Shown: one piece after another, positions 33,378 through 41,380 of the stretch | Numbering within the stretch: position 1 is the first letter of the stretch | How the letters are laid out: each line of letters starts with the position of its first letter | Source: Parcubacteria group bacterium | GTDB taxonomy: Bacteria; Patescibacteriota; Minisyncoccia; Phycocordibacterales; Phycocordibacteraceae | Direction: 5' to 3' | Assembly: GCA_028286605.1 (NCBI GenBank) | Contig: JAQBRE010000007.1 | Span: 1-44,536, forward strand | DNA length: 44,536 nt | Notes under the pieces: model-generated | Databases searched by the model: none | What the model was told of the DNA's origin: nothing | What the model saw: the letters and a program-made list of their open reading frames with translations, nothing else | Translations under genes and position numbers: made by a program

Positions 33378-34385
33378 ATGCCGCGCGAGAACGTTCCGCT
33401 TGCATCACTTACGACGCTGCGCGTCGGCGGACCGGCACGATTCGTGCATACGGGAGATTCGATGGAATCCATAAAGGCCGCAGCTGCGCATTCGCGCAGC
33501 TGCGGCCTTTCGCTGTATCCGCTTGGGCAGGGAAGCAATGTACTAGCGGGGGACGCACCGATAGACGTGGTGATTCTGAAGATGGAGACGAATGAGCTTA
33601 CATTTAAACCAGACAGCGATTTCGTAGAAGTAATCGCCGACGCTGGCGTCTCGTGGGAACGGCTCGTGCAAGAGTGTACGGAGCAAGGCTTGTGGGGCGT
33701 AGAGAATCTTGCCGGCATACCCGGCACTGCCGGTGCAGCACCGGTGCAGAACATCGGCGCCTACGGCGCCGAACTCGCCGACACCTTCGCGTGGCTCGAG
33801 TGCTACGACACTGCTACCGATATGCTCATGCGCCTAGATGCCGAAGGCTGCGCCTTCGGCTATCGTGAAAGCCGTTTCAAGCATGAACCGAATCTCATCA
33901 TCACGCGCATCGCTTTGCGTCTCGCGCGTACGAGCACGCCGAAGACATCGTATGCCGATTTACAGAAACTCATGGATGCAGGCGAGCTACTAAATACTCC
34001 GCAAAAAATCGCAGATGCTGTACGCCGCGTACGCCGCGTGAAATTCCCTGACCTTACGCAAGAGGGAACCGCTGGATCGTTCTTCAAGAATCCGACTATC
34101 ACTGCGAATGCATACGAAGAACTGCAGGCGAAGTATCCGGCACTTCAAGGATTCGCTGCGCCAAGCGGAATAAAAATTCCGCTCGCATGGATTCTTGATC
34201 ACGTACTCGGCTTGCGCGGCTACCGTGAAGGACGTGCGCATCTCTTTCAAAATCAACCGCTCGTACTCGTTACAGAAAATAATGCAACAGCACAGGATGT
34301 CGAAATGCTTGCGAATAACGTCAGTGAAAAAGTTTTTGCCGCGACGAATATTTTAATTGAACGCGAAGTACGTTCACTGAAGTAA
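33378..34385 (+). CDS. murB: UDP-N-acetylmuramate dehydrogenase (MurB, type I)
   Basis: A 335-residue FAD enzyme that reduces UDP-GlcNAc-enolpyruvate to UDP-MurNAc in peptidoglycan synthesis. TTLRVGGPARFVH near the N-terminus, LGQGSNVL, GIPGTAGAAPVQNIGAYGAE (FAD binding), FGYRESRFK and the catalytic Ser in TAGSFFKNP are present. The last residues IEREVRSLK carry the proton-relay Glu. The short C-terminal form with YRESRFK is E. coli-like. The start at 33378 lies 10 nt after the previous stop, so it may be read with the glycan ligase gene. A 17-bp perfect inverted repeat lies in the coding region at 33473-33510. Confidence 0.95.
   Translation: MPRENVPLASLTTLRVGGPARFVHTGDSMESIKAAAAHSRSCGLSLYPLGQGSNVLAGDAPIDVVILKMETNELTFKPDSDFVEVIADAGVSWERLVQECTEQGLWGVENLAGIPGTAGAAPVQNIGAYGAELADTFAWLECYDTATDMLMRLDAEGCAFGYRESRFKHEPNLIITRIALRLARTSTPKTSYADLQKLMDAGELLNTPQKIADAVRRVRRVKFPDLTQEGTAGSFFKNPTITANAYEELQAKYPALQGFAAPSGIKIPLAWILDHVLGLRGYREGRAHLFQNQPLVLVTENNATAQDVEMLANNVSEKVFAATNILIEREVRSLK
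33473..33510. repeat. 17-bp perfect inverted repeat inside murB
   Basis: The arms 33473-33489 and 33494-33510 are exactly complementary around ATTC. This is the longest intragenic perfect hairpin seen in the window. Confidence 0.93.
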
Positions 34386-34401
34386 AAAGTTTTTTGAAAA
34401 G

Positions 34402-34410
34402 TTATCCACA
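34402..34410 (+). promoter_or_regulatory. Consensus DnaA box
   Basis: TTATCCACA matches the bacterial DnaA-box consensus exactly and is followed by a T-rich stretch. Only one copy is seen, so it may be chance. Confidence 0.4.
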
Positions 34411-34471
34411 CATTATTTTTTTTTCACACAAAATTTAAAATTGCGCGCAATAATATACGTACAACACATAC

Positions 34472-34518
34472 GCGCACAAAAATAATTTTATATTTCGATT
34501 GAAATTACTTTTGTGCGC
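34472..34518. promoter_or_regulatory. Inverted repeat upstream of the histone-like gene
   Basis: GCGCACAAAA (34472-34481) and TTTTGTGCGC (34509-34518) flank 27 AT-rich bases. It could be a binding site or a hairpin in the 5' leader. Confidence 0.5.
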
Positions 34519-34563
34519 ATATGGGTCGACATTAGTCGTAGTTATTTTCATTCAACCAAACAT

Positions 34564-34704
34564 ATGGCTGCAAAGAAGAAGGCTGCTAAGAAGTCCGTAA
34601 AGAAGACTGCAAAGCGCCGCCCAGCAAAGAAGTCGGTCAAGAAGGCCGCAAAGAAGACAACGAAGAAGACTGCAAAGCGCAAGACTGCAAAGCGCAAGAA
34701 GTAG
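34564..34704 (+). CDS. Lysine-rich histone H1-like DNA-binding peptide
   Basis: A 46-residue peptide made almost only of Lys, Ala, Arg, Thr, Ser and Pro, in repeats of AKK and VKKAAKK. It resembles bacterial H1-like proteins and the Lys-rich tails of some HU proteins. It would bind DNA or RNA nonspecifically and condense the nucleoid. Met at 34564 is chosen because the peptide upstream in frame (MRIWVDISRSYF...) is unlike the rest and spans the AT-rich spacer. It has its own strong terminator (34714-34746). Possible alternatives are a ribosome-associated peptide or a truncated HU tail. Confidence 0.8.
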   Translation: MAAKKKAAKKSVKKTAKRRPAKKSVKKAAKKTTKKTAKRKTAKRKK

Positions 34705-34713
34705 TTCTACTGG

Positions 34714-34746
34714 AAAAACACCCGCTCTCACGAGCGGGTGTTTTTC
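34714..34746 (+). terminator. Strong terminator of the histone-like gene
   Basis: AAAACACCCGCTC / GAGCGGGTGTTTT hairpin with TCAC loop (34728-34731), followed by TTCTTTAT. Confidence 0.9.
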
Positions 34747-34775
34747 TTTATATAGATTGCTATTTGATACACGTA

Positions 34776-34872
34776 CAGAATAGTGCTGAAGAAGGGCTCA
34801 CGGAGCGCGACGGCGCGAGTGGGAGCAAATTTTCAGCAGAAAATTATGCGTACCTTCTGAAGTACTGTTCTG
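34776..34872 (+). ncRNA. Conserved structured element, copy 1 (upstream of secA)
   Basis: The outer arms 34776-34795 and 34853-34872 pair at 18 of 20 positions, including two G-U pairs. The 57-nt core is shared with copy 2. It has ACG (34800-34802) pairing CGT (34849-34851), a GCGC/GCGC hairpin (within AGCGCGACGGCGCGAGT), and a 10-bp hairpin with AGCA loop and one bulged A (within 34824-34849). It lies between the histone-gene terminator and the secA promoter. Strand and transcription are not proven; no T-run follows. Confidence 0.65.
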
Positions 34873-34892
34873 GAAGTGTCTCGCCGTAACGT

Positions 34893-34905
34893 ACCTATTA
34901 TAGGT
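34893..34905. promoter_or_regulatory. Palindrome upstream of secA
   Basis: ACCTAT-T-ATAGGT, 22 nt before the secA -10 box. It could be an operator. Confidence 0.35.
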
Positions 34906-34926
34906 GCAAAATACCCCTCAAAACGC

Positions 34927-34932
34927 TATAGT
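34927..34932 (+). promoter_or_regulatory. -10 box of secA (leaderless type)
   Basis: TATAGT, 8 nt, then ATG. Confidence 0.6.
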
Positions 34933-34940
34933 AGGCTGAT

Positions 34941-37472
34941 ATGGCTAACGTATTAGGCAAGATATTCGCCCAGAACCAGTCAGCGACCTTTATTAGAGGC
35001 GGTAAAGGCGTAGTGGATGCTGCTGCGGCGCTTTCGGAGCAGTTCGAAGGCCTTTCCAAGGAGGAACTCCAGGCACGCCTTCAGGTCGTTAAAGAACGCA
35101 CAGACGGGCATCCCGAGAAGGATGCAGATATCGCCGAAGTATTCGCGCTCGTGCGTGAAGCATCGCGCCGCATGCTGAAAGAGCGTCACTATGACGTGCA
35201 GCTTATCGGCGGCCTCGCGCTCGCAAAAGGGAAGATCGCCGAGATGCGCACCGGTGAAGGAAAGACGCTCGTCGCGACGCTCGCGATAACGTTGCGCGCG
35301 CTCGCGGGCAAGGGCGTGCACTTGGTGACGGTGAACGATTACCTCGCACGTCGCGATGCTGCATGGATGGGACAAGTGTATGACTATCTCGGCCTTAGTC
35401 TCGGTGTCATTTCTTCCAGCGGTGCATATGTATATGATCCATCGCACGTGACGCAAGGCGAAGACGAAGCCCGTGATGAGACAGGCTCGTTCCGCGTGTT
35501 TTACGACTACCTTCGTCCTGCATCGAAGAAGGAAGCGTACGATGCTGACATCACCTACGCGACGAACAACGAGCTCGGCTTCGATTATCTTCGCGACAAC
35601 ACCGCGTATGATGCGTCGCAGATCGTGCAGCGCGGCCATCACTATGCGATCGTGGACGAGATCGACTCGATCCTTATCGATGAAGCGCGTACGCCGCTTA
35701 TCATCTCGGGCCCTGCGGCAGACGCAGAACAGCTCTACGATCGCTTCGCTGCTATCGCGCGAACGCTCAATCCGGAAGAAGACTATACGGTTGATGAGAA
35801 ACAGAAAGCGATTCAGCTCACTGACGCTGGCATAACGAAAGCAGAGAAGGCACTCGGTATCGAGAATTTATATACGGAGGGCGGCGTGAAGTTCGCCCAT
35901 CACCTTGAAACTGCCGTACGCGCGCAGGCATTGTTCCATAAGGATAAGGAGTACGTGGTGAAAGACGGCGAGGTCATGATCGTGGATGAATTTACGGGCC
36001 GCCTGCAGCCAGGACGTCGCTGGAGCGAAGGCTTGCATCAGGCTATCGAAGCGAAGGAAGGTCTTGCCGTGCAGAAGGAGACGCGCACATACGCGAGCGT
36101 TACATTCCAGAACCTGTTCCGCATGTATGAGGCGCTTGCGGGTATGACTGGTACCGGCCTTTCTTCGGAGGAAGAATTCTACACGGTGTACAAGCTCGAT
36201 GTGGTGGTTATTCCGACGAACCGCGTCGTGCAGCGTATCGATCACGACGATCTTATCTTCCAGACGAATGCAGGGAAGTACACGGCGCTCGCACGCGAGA
36301 TCCAGGAACTGCAGGAGAAAGGTCAGCCGGTCCTCATCGGTACGGTTTCGATCGAAGACAACGAGGTTGTCAGTCAGTATCTTACGGATGCGAAGGTGCC
36401 GCACGAAGTGCTGAACGCCAAGAACCATGAACGCGAAGGCGAGCTTATCGCGCAGGCAGGCCGTAAGGGTCGCGTGACGGTGGCGACGAATCTCGCTGGT
36501 CGCGGCGTGGACATCAAGCTCGGCGGCGCACCGGTAGACCCCCAAGAGCAGGAAGCCGTCCGACAGCTCGGCGGCCTCGCCGTTATCGGAACGGAACGCC
36601 ACGAAGCGCGCCGTATCGACAACCAGCTGCGCGGCCGTTCGGGTCGCCAGGGCGACCCGGGTGAAACGCGTTTCTACGTATCGCTCGAAGATAAGCTCAT
36701 GCGCGTCTTCGCTTCAGACATGCTCAAGCGCGTCATGGGTACGTTCAAGATCCCTGAAGACGAACCTATTGCCAGCGGCATGATCAGCAAGAGCCTCGAG
36801 ACCGCGCAGAAGCGCATCGAAGGATTCAACTTTGACGCCCGCAAGCAGGTCCTTGCCTACGACGACGTGATGAACACGCAGCGCCTTTCCATATATGAGC
36901 GCCGTCGCATCGCGCTTACAGGCAGTATCGAGGATATAGAGACGGCCATCATGGATATGATCGGTACTGATGAAACAGCACTCGCCGCATACAAGGCGAA
37001 GAAGGAAGAGTTCGGTCCTGAAATATGGAGCGGCCTCATGCGTCGTCTTATCCTGCAGATTACGGATGCATTCTGGCTTGAGCAGCTCGAGACCATGGAC
37101 TATCTGCGTCGCACCGTCTCACTCCGTGCCTATGGCCAGCGCGATCCGCTCATTGAGTATCGTCGTGAAGGATTGATGCGCTTCCAGCAGATGGAAGACG
37201 GTATCGCAGCCCAGATCCGCGAAGCGATTCCTCATGTCATTCCTTCCGATGATTCCCTCATACGCGCACAGGAAGAGAAGACCCGTCGCCAGCTCGTTGC
37301 CGCAAGCGAAGGCGGAGATGGTTCTGATGAACAGGAAAAGACACCGATCGTTAAAGTTGATACGCCAAATCGGAACGATACCGTCACTATCCGCAAAGGC
37401 GATCAGACGCAGACGCTTAAATATAAGAAGGCAGAAAATCTTCTTGAAGAAGGATGGGTACTCGAGCAATAG
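34941..37472 (+). CDS. secA: Protein translocase motor ATPase SecA
   Basis: An 843-residue cytosolic/membrane-peripheral motor that drives preproteins through SecYEG. Walker A is MRTGEGKT (102-109), followed by VHLVTVNDYLARRDAAWMG. The DEAD motif is VDEIDSILIDEARTPLI (about 238-254). YASVTFQNLFRMYEALAGMT, NLAGRGVDIKLGG and RIDNQLRGRSGRQGDPGETR are all present. The C-terminal zinc-binding SEC-C motif is missing; the last residues instead form a short domain ending LKYKKAENLLEEGWVLEQ. It has a leaderless-type promoter and overlaps the flavoprotein gene by 19 nt. Confidence 0.97.
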   Translation: MANVLGKIFAQNQSATFIRGGKGVVDAAAALSEQFEGLSKEELQARLQVVKERTDGHPEKDADIAEVFALVREASRRMLKERHYDVQLIGGLALAKGKIAEMRTGEGKTLVATLAITLRALAGKGVHLVTVNDYLARRDAAWMGQVYDYLGLSLGVISSSGAYVYDPSHVTQGEDEARDETGSFRVFYDYLRPASKKEAYDADITYATNNELGFDYLRDNTAYDASQIVQRGHHYAIVDEIDSILIDEARTPLIISGPAADAEQLYDRFAAIARTLNPEEDYTVDEKQKAIQLTDAGITKAEKALGIENLYTEGGVKFAHHLETAVRAQALFHKDKEYVVKDGEVMIVDEFTGRLQPGRRWSEGLHQAIEAKEGLAVQKETRTYASVTFQNLFRMYEALAGMTGTGLSSEEEFYTVYKLDVVVIPTNRVVQRIDHDDLIFQTNAGKYTALAREIQELQEKGQPVLIGTVSIEDNEVVSQYLTDAKVPHEVLNAKNHEREGELIAQAGRKGRVTVATNLAGRGVDIKLGGAPVDPQEQEAVRQLGGLAVIGTERHEARRIDNQLRGRSGRQGDPGETRFYVSLEDKLMRVFASDMLKRVMGTFKIPEDEPIASGMISKSLETAQKRIEGFNFDARKQVLAYDDVMNTQRLSIYERRRIALTGSIEDIETAIMDMIGTDETALAAYKAKKEEFGPEIWSGLMRRLILQITDAFWLEQLETMDYLRRTVSLRAYGQRDPLIEYRREGLMRFQQMEDGIAAQIREAIPHVIPSDDSLIRAQEEKTRRQLVAASEGGDGSDEQEKTPIVKVDTPNRNDTVTIRKGDQTQTLKYKKAENLLEEGWVLEQ

Positions 37473-38713
37473 TCTCTAAGGAGACGTACGACGTCATTGT
37501 GATCGGCGGCGGAGCCGCCGGCATGATGGCTGCAGCTATGGCCGGCGCGGGCGGGAAGCGCGTGCTTCTTCTGGAGAAGAATGGAAAGCTTGGCGAGAAG
37601 CTCGCTATTTCAGGTGGCGGTCGCTGCAACATCCTGAACGCGGAAGAGGATGCGCGCGTCCTTGTTGCAAACTATGGTGCTGCGCAGCCGTTCCTTCATT
37701 CGCCATTCGCTACGTTCGGCATGCTGGAAACATACGGATTCTTCGAATCTAATGGCTTGCCGCTTACAGTGCAGGCGAAGCAGCGCGCCTTTCCGGAAAG
37801 TGAGCGTGCACGTGATGTCGTCGATTTCTTTCGCGAACAGCTCACTGCAGGAAAAGTAATCGTGAAGCTGCGCGCGCCGGTAGAGGAGATTCGTGCCAAG
37901 AGCGGCAAGATTGAATCAGTACTTGCAGGCGGTATCGAATATCGCGCACCTGCATACGTACTTGCTACGGGCGGCGTCTCGCACCCTGAGACTGGCTCTA
38001 CGGGCGATGGCTTCGATTGGTTGCGCGATCTCGGTCATACCGTTATCGCACCGACACCGACCATCGTGCCGCTCAAGGCGAAGGAAGGCTGGGTGAAAGA
38101 TCTTGCTGGAAAGAGCGTGCCGGAAGCGAAGGCGACATTCTTCGCGAACGGTACGCGCAAATTCTCCACGACGGGCCCTATCCTGTTCACGCATCAGGGT
38201 CTTTCTGGTCCCACCATCCTTAATGCTGCAGGCAAGGTTTCAGACCTTCTGCACGAGGGTGTCGTTACGGTAGAGATAGATATGTTCCCGAAAACGGACC
38301 TCGGCATTCTTGATCGCGAGCTTCGAGATTATTTTGATACCAGCAAGAACAAGTCACTAAAGAATGCATTCAGAGGATTCGTACCGAACGGCCTGAGTGA
38401 TGTGCTACTCGCACGCCTGCCCGAGATCGATCCTGAAACGAAGACGCATAGCGTTACGAAAGAGCAGCGCCGACTCCTCGCGGAACTCCTTAAGGGACTC
38501 ATGCTCACTATCACCGGACTGCTCGGTTTCGAGAAAGCCGTGGTTGCAGATGGCGGCGTTCCGCTTACGGAAATCGACATGCGCACGATGCGTTCGCTCA
38601 AGATCGAGAACCTGCACGTAGTGGGGGACCTGCTCCACATCAGCCGCCCTTCGGGCGGCTACTCCCTCCAGCTCTGTTGGACCACCGGTTTCATCGCAGG
38701 CACGAACGCGTAG
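37454..38713 (+). CDS. YhiN/HI0933-family FAD-dependent oxidoreductase
   Basis: A 419-residue flavoprotein. The FAD loop is YDVIVIGGGAAGMMAAAMAG, followed by LLLEKNGKLGEKLAISGGGR, where SGGGRCN is the family signature. FSTTGPILFTHQGLSGPTIL and the end LHVVGDLLHISRPSGGYSLQ also fit. The substrate of this family is not known. It starts inside the last codons of secA (19-nt overlap), so translation is probably coupled. The true start could lie a few codons later, since residues 1-11 are not part of the fold. Confidence 0.9.
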   Translation: MGTRAIVSKETYDVIVIGGGAAGMMAAAMAGAGGKRVLLLEKNGKLGEKLAISGGGRCNILNAEEDARVLVANYGAAQPFLHSPFATFGMLETYGFFESNGLPLTVQAKQRAFPESERARDVVDFFREQLTAGKVIVKLRAPVEEIRAKSGKIESVLAGGIEYRAPAYVLATGGVSHPETGSTGDGFDWLRDLGHTVIAPTPTIVPLKAKEGWVKDLAGKSVPEAKATFFANGTRKFSTTGPILFTHQGLSGPTILNAAGKVSDLLHEGVVTVEIDMFPKTDLGILDRELRDYFDTSKNKSLKNAFRGFVPNGLSDVLLARLPEIDPETKTHSVTKEQRRLLAELLKGLMLTITGLLGFEKAVVADGGVPLTEIDMRTMRSLKIENLHVVGDLLHISRPSGGYSLQLCWTTGFIAGTNA

Positions 38714-38764
38714 CATCTTTCGTTCGCCGTATTCGCATTGATATCTTTATATCGTGTGTTGTGA

Positions 38765-38770
38765 TAAGAT
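38765..38770 (+). promoter_or_regulatory. -10 box of obg (leaderless type)
   Basis: TAAGAT, 8 nt, then ATG. Confidence 0.55.
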
Positions 38771-38778
38771 GCATCTAT

Positions 38779-39762
38779 ATGGCATTCGTAGATGAGATGC
38801 AGATTCATGCAAAGGCAGGTCACGGCGGAAACGGCGTGATTCGTTGGCTGCATATCAAAGGTAACGAGAAAGCCGGCCCTGCAGGCGGGGACGGCGGACG
38901 CGGTGGAGACATCGTGCTTCGCGCGGTGCGCGACCTCGGAATCCTTGCACGCTATCGATACTCGAAGAAGTTCCGTGCAGAGAACGGCGCACCAGGCGGC
39001 GGTAATGATAAGCACGGCAAAGATGGCGAAGACATCGTCATCCTCGTACCGGTCGGTACGGTAGCAAAGAACTGCACCACGCAGGAACTAGTCGAGTTCT
39101 TCGAAGACGGAGAAGAGAAGATCATCTTCAAGGGCGGCATTGGCGGTCTCGGTAATCCGCACTTCAAAAGCTCCATAAATCAGAATCCTAAGGAGGCTAC
39201 ACCCGGCAAACCAGGGCAGGCTGGGGATATCCAAATCACCCTTAAACTCATCGCTGACGTCGGTTTCGTAGGATTCCCGAATGCAGGGAAGTCCTCCATC
39301 CTGAACGAGCTCACTCGTGCGCAGTCTAAGGTCGGCGCGTACCCATTCACCACGCTCGAGCCGCACCTCGGTGAATTCTACGGGCACATACTCGCAGACA
39401 TTCCAGGCCTCATCGAAGGCTCCTCGGTAGGCAAAGGTCTCGGTTCTCGCTTCCTTCGCCACATAGAACGTACTAAAATCATTACGCATCTTGTCTCGGC
39501 TGAGCAAGAAGACATTGCAGAAAGCTATACCGCCATACGAAAGGAGCTTGAAACGTTCAGTGGCAACCTGGAAGGGAAGGAGGAGATAGTCGTACTTTCA
39601 AAGGCAGATCTTCTGACTCCTGAAGAGCTCGAATCGAAGCTCAAGATTCTTTCTGACGTCTCGGGTAAGCAGGCTATCCCGCTTTCGGTTATCGACGATA
39701 CGCTCCTGAAGGCCTTTTCAGACACGCTCTCCAAGCACCTCGACGCCATAAAAAAGGCGTAA
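38779..39762 (+). CDS. obg: GTPase Obg/CgtA
   Basis: A 327-residue ribosome-associated GTPase involved in 50S assembly and stress control. The glycine-rich Obg domain (residues 1-158) starts MAFVDEMQIHAKAGHGGNGV and includes GPAGGDGGRGGD and GGIGGLGNPHF. The G domain has GFPNAGKSS (about 164-172), LADIPGLIEGSSVGKGLG and SKAD. The extra OCT domain found in some Obg proteins is absent. Met at 38779 is preferred to an upstream in-frame Met because the Obg domain begins there and TAAGAT lies 8 nt before it. Confidence 0.96.
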   Translation: MAFVDEMQIHAKAGHGGNGVIRWLHIKGNEKAGPAGGDGGRGGDIVLRAVRDLGILARYRYSKKFRAENGAPGGGNDKHGKDGEDIVILVPVGTVAKNCTTQELVEFFEDGEEKIIFKGGIGGLGNPHFKSSINQNPKEATPGKPGQAGDIQITLKLIADVGFVGFPNAGKSSILNELTRAQSKVGAYPFTTLEPHLGEFYGHILADIPGLIEGSSVGKGLGSRFLRHIERTKIITHLVSAEQEDIAESYTAIRKELETFSGNLEGKEEIVVLSKADLLTPEELESKLKILSDVSGKQAIPLSVIDDTLLKAFSDTLSKHLDAIKKA

Positions 39763-39792
39763 CCCGCGGTTGCGCGTTTGCCTCAGAACCTC

Positions 39793-39798
39793 TAGGCT
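39793..39798 (+). promoter_or_regulatory. -10-like box of gatB
   Basis: TAGGCT, 6 nt, then ATG. A weaker match than its peers. Confidence 0.35.
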
Positions 39799-39804
39799 AG
39801 AGCT

Positions 39805-41226
39805 ATGTCCGACCCCCGTTCAGAATATAAAACGACTATCGGCCTCGAGGTCCATGCCGAGCTCGCTACGCAGACCAAGATGTTCTGCGACTCTCCGAAT
39901 GACTCGGAAGAGACGCGACCGAACCAGAACGTATGCCCGGTCTGCCTTGCGCACCCAGGAACGATTCCTGTACCGAATCGCGAAGCGATTCATCATGTAC
40001 TGCGTGTCGGCAGCGCGCTCGGTTCGAAGCTCGCCGACTACAGCGAGTTCGATCGTAAATCATATTTCTATCCGGACATTCCGAAGGGATACCAGATCAG
40101 TCAGTTCGAATATCCATTCGTCTCCGGCGGTTCGCTCGGCGGCGTTGACATCACTCGCGTGCATCTTGAAGAAGACACGGCGCGCTCTTCGCATGCGAAC
40201 GGCGCAAGTCTCGTTGATTTCAATCGTGCCGGCGTGCCACTCATGGAGCTCGTTACCGAGCCGGTGATTCATGACGCAGAGACTGCAGGCAAGTTCGCCC
40301 GTGAACTTCAGCTCCTTCTTCGCACGCTCGGTGCATCGCATGCGAACCTCGAGAAAGGGGAGATGCGCATAGAAGCGAACATTTCCGTATCAAAGACCGA
40401 CACCTTCGGAACGAAAGTTGAGGTTAAAAACATTAACTCGTTTCGTTCTGTGGAGCGCGCGATCGCCTATGAAGTTGATCGCCAGATTAAACTTATCGAA
40501 GAAGGCGGAGCCGTCGTGCAAGAAACGCGCGGCTGGGACGAAGGCAAGCAGGAGACATTCCATCAGCGCCTCAAAGAGGGTAGCGCAGACTATCGTTATT
40601 TCCCTGAGCCTGATATCCCGAAGATATATCGCTCTCGTATTGCTGAATGGAGCGATGAGGCATTAAAAGCCTCGCTGCCAGAACTGCCGTGGGAGAAGCG
40701 TGCACGCTACACAACGTTCGGCATGAAGGAAGAAGATGCTGTATACGTTGCGAACGACGTAGAGCGCGCGGTATTCTTCGACGCCGTTATAAATGCGATA
40801 GGTGATGACACGAACATGCGTATGCTCGCGGTTAATTATTTCGTATCGGATCTTGCAGGAATTTATGCGAATGCAACGAGTGAAATAAAAATTACACCGG
40901 AAACATTTACAAAACTCATACAGATGATCGGCGCGAACAAGCTTTCATCACGCGGCGCGAAAGACACGCTCGCACTGATGGCTACAGAAGGTGGCGATCC
41001 TGAAGCTCTCGCTACCGCGCATGGCCTCGTACAGGTTAGCGATACAGGCGCTTTGCTCAAGGCCGTTCAGGAGGTTATCGCAGCGAACGATGCGGTGGTA
41101 GCTGAGTACCGAGCGGGCAAAGAAGCCTCTCTTCAGTTCCTCCTTGGCCAGGCCATGAAGGCCACCCGCGGCGCCGGCAATCCTGGCGTGCTCAAGGAGC
41201 TGCTCATCGCTGAACTAAAGAAATAG
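39805..41226 (+). CDS. gatB: Asp/Glu-tRNA(Asn/Gln) amidotransferase subunit B
   Basis: A 473-residue subunit of the GatCAB amidotransferase, which converts Glu-tRNA(Gln) (and Asp-tRNA(Asn)) to the amide form. IGLEVHAELATQTKMFC, VCPVCLAHPGTIPVPN, SYFYPDIPKGYQISQFE, RIHLEED-like RVHLEEDTARS and EVKNINSFRSVERAIAYEVD are family signatures, and the C-terminal YqeY-like helical tail is present. The length is normal. gatA and gatC are not adjacent. The stop codon sits inside the left arm of the structured element at 41221-41324. Confidence 0.97.
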   Translation: MSDPRSEYKTTIGLEVHAELATQTKMFCDSPNDSEETRPNQNVCPVCLAHPGTIPVPNREAIHHVLRVGSALGSKLADYSEFDRKSYFYPDIPKGYQISQFEYPFVSGGSLGGVDITRVHLEEDTARSSHANGASLVDFNRAGVPLMELVTEPVIHDAETAGKFARELQLLLRTLGASHANLEKGEMRIEANISVSKTDTFGTKVEVKNINSFRSVERAIAYEVDRQIKLIEEGGAVVQETRGWDEGKQETFHQRLKEGSADYRYFPEPDIPKIYRSRIAEWSDEALKASLPELPWEKRARYTTFGMKEEDAVYVANDVERAVFFDAVINAIGDDTNMRMLAVNYFVSDLAGIYANATSEIKITPETFTKLIQMIGANKLSSRGAKDTLALMATEGGDPEALATAHGLVQVSDTGALLKAVQEVIAANDAVVAEYRAGKEASLQFLLGQAMKATRGAGNPGVLKELLIAELKK

Positions 41227-41324
41227 ATAAAAGCCATTTTGGGGACTACGCAGCGCGACGGCGCGAGTCGGAGGAATTTTCCAGCAGGAAAATATCCGTG
41301 CCCCAAAATGGCTTTTATCTATTT
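41221..41324 (+). ncRNA. Conserved structured element, copy 2 (after gatB)
   Basis: The outer arms 41221-41244 and 41301-41324 are a perfect 24-bp inverted repeat; the left arm includes the gatB stop codon. The arms share no sequence with copy 1, but the 56-nt core does. ACG/CGT closes the core, the GCGC/GCGC hairpin is identical, and the 10-bp AGCA-loop hairpin keeps the same bulged A while pairs differ compensatorily (G-C here where copy 1 has C-G). It may also terminate gatB transcription (TTTTATCTATTTC follows). Strand is assumed. Confidence 0.7.
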
Positions 41325-41368
41325 CTTATACACAGTCCCCATCTATTTCATACAAGACAAGATAGCCT

Positions 41369-41374
41369 TATACT
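41369..41374 (+). promoter_or_regulatory. -10 box before the HTH-membrane gene at 41381
   Basis: TATACT, 6 nt, then ATG. Confidence 0.6.
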
Positions 41375-41380
41375 TTCTAT

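Larger units (their letters stand above)
34386..34563. other. AT-rich intergenic region before the histone-like gene
   Basis: A 178-nt spacer, far richer in A/T than its surroundings, with T and A runs. It holds a perfect DnaA-box sequence (34402-34410), the palindrome ATTGCGCGCAAT, and a 10-bp inverted repeat (34472-34481 with 34509-34518). No clear -35/-10 pair can be fixed. Confidence 0.6.
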
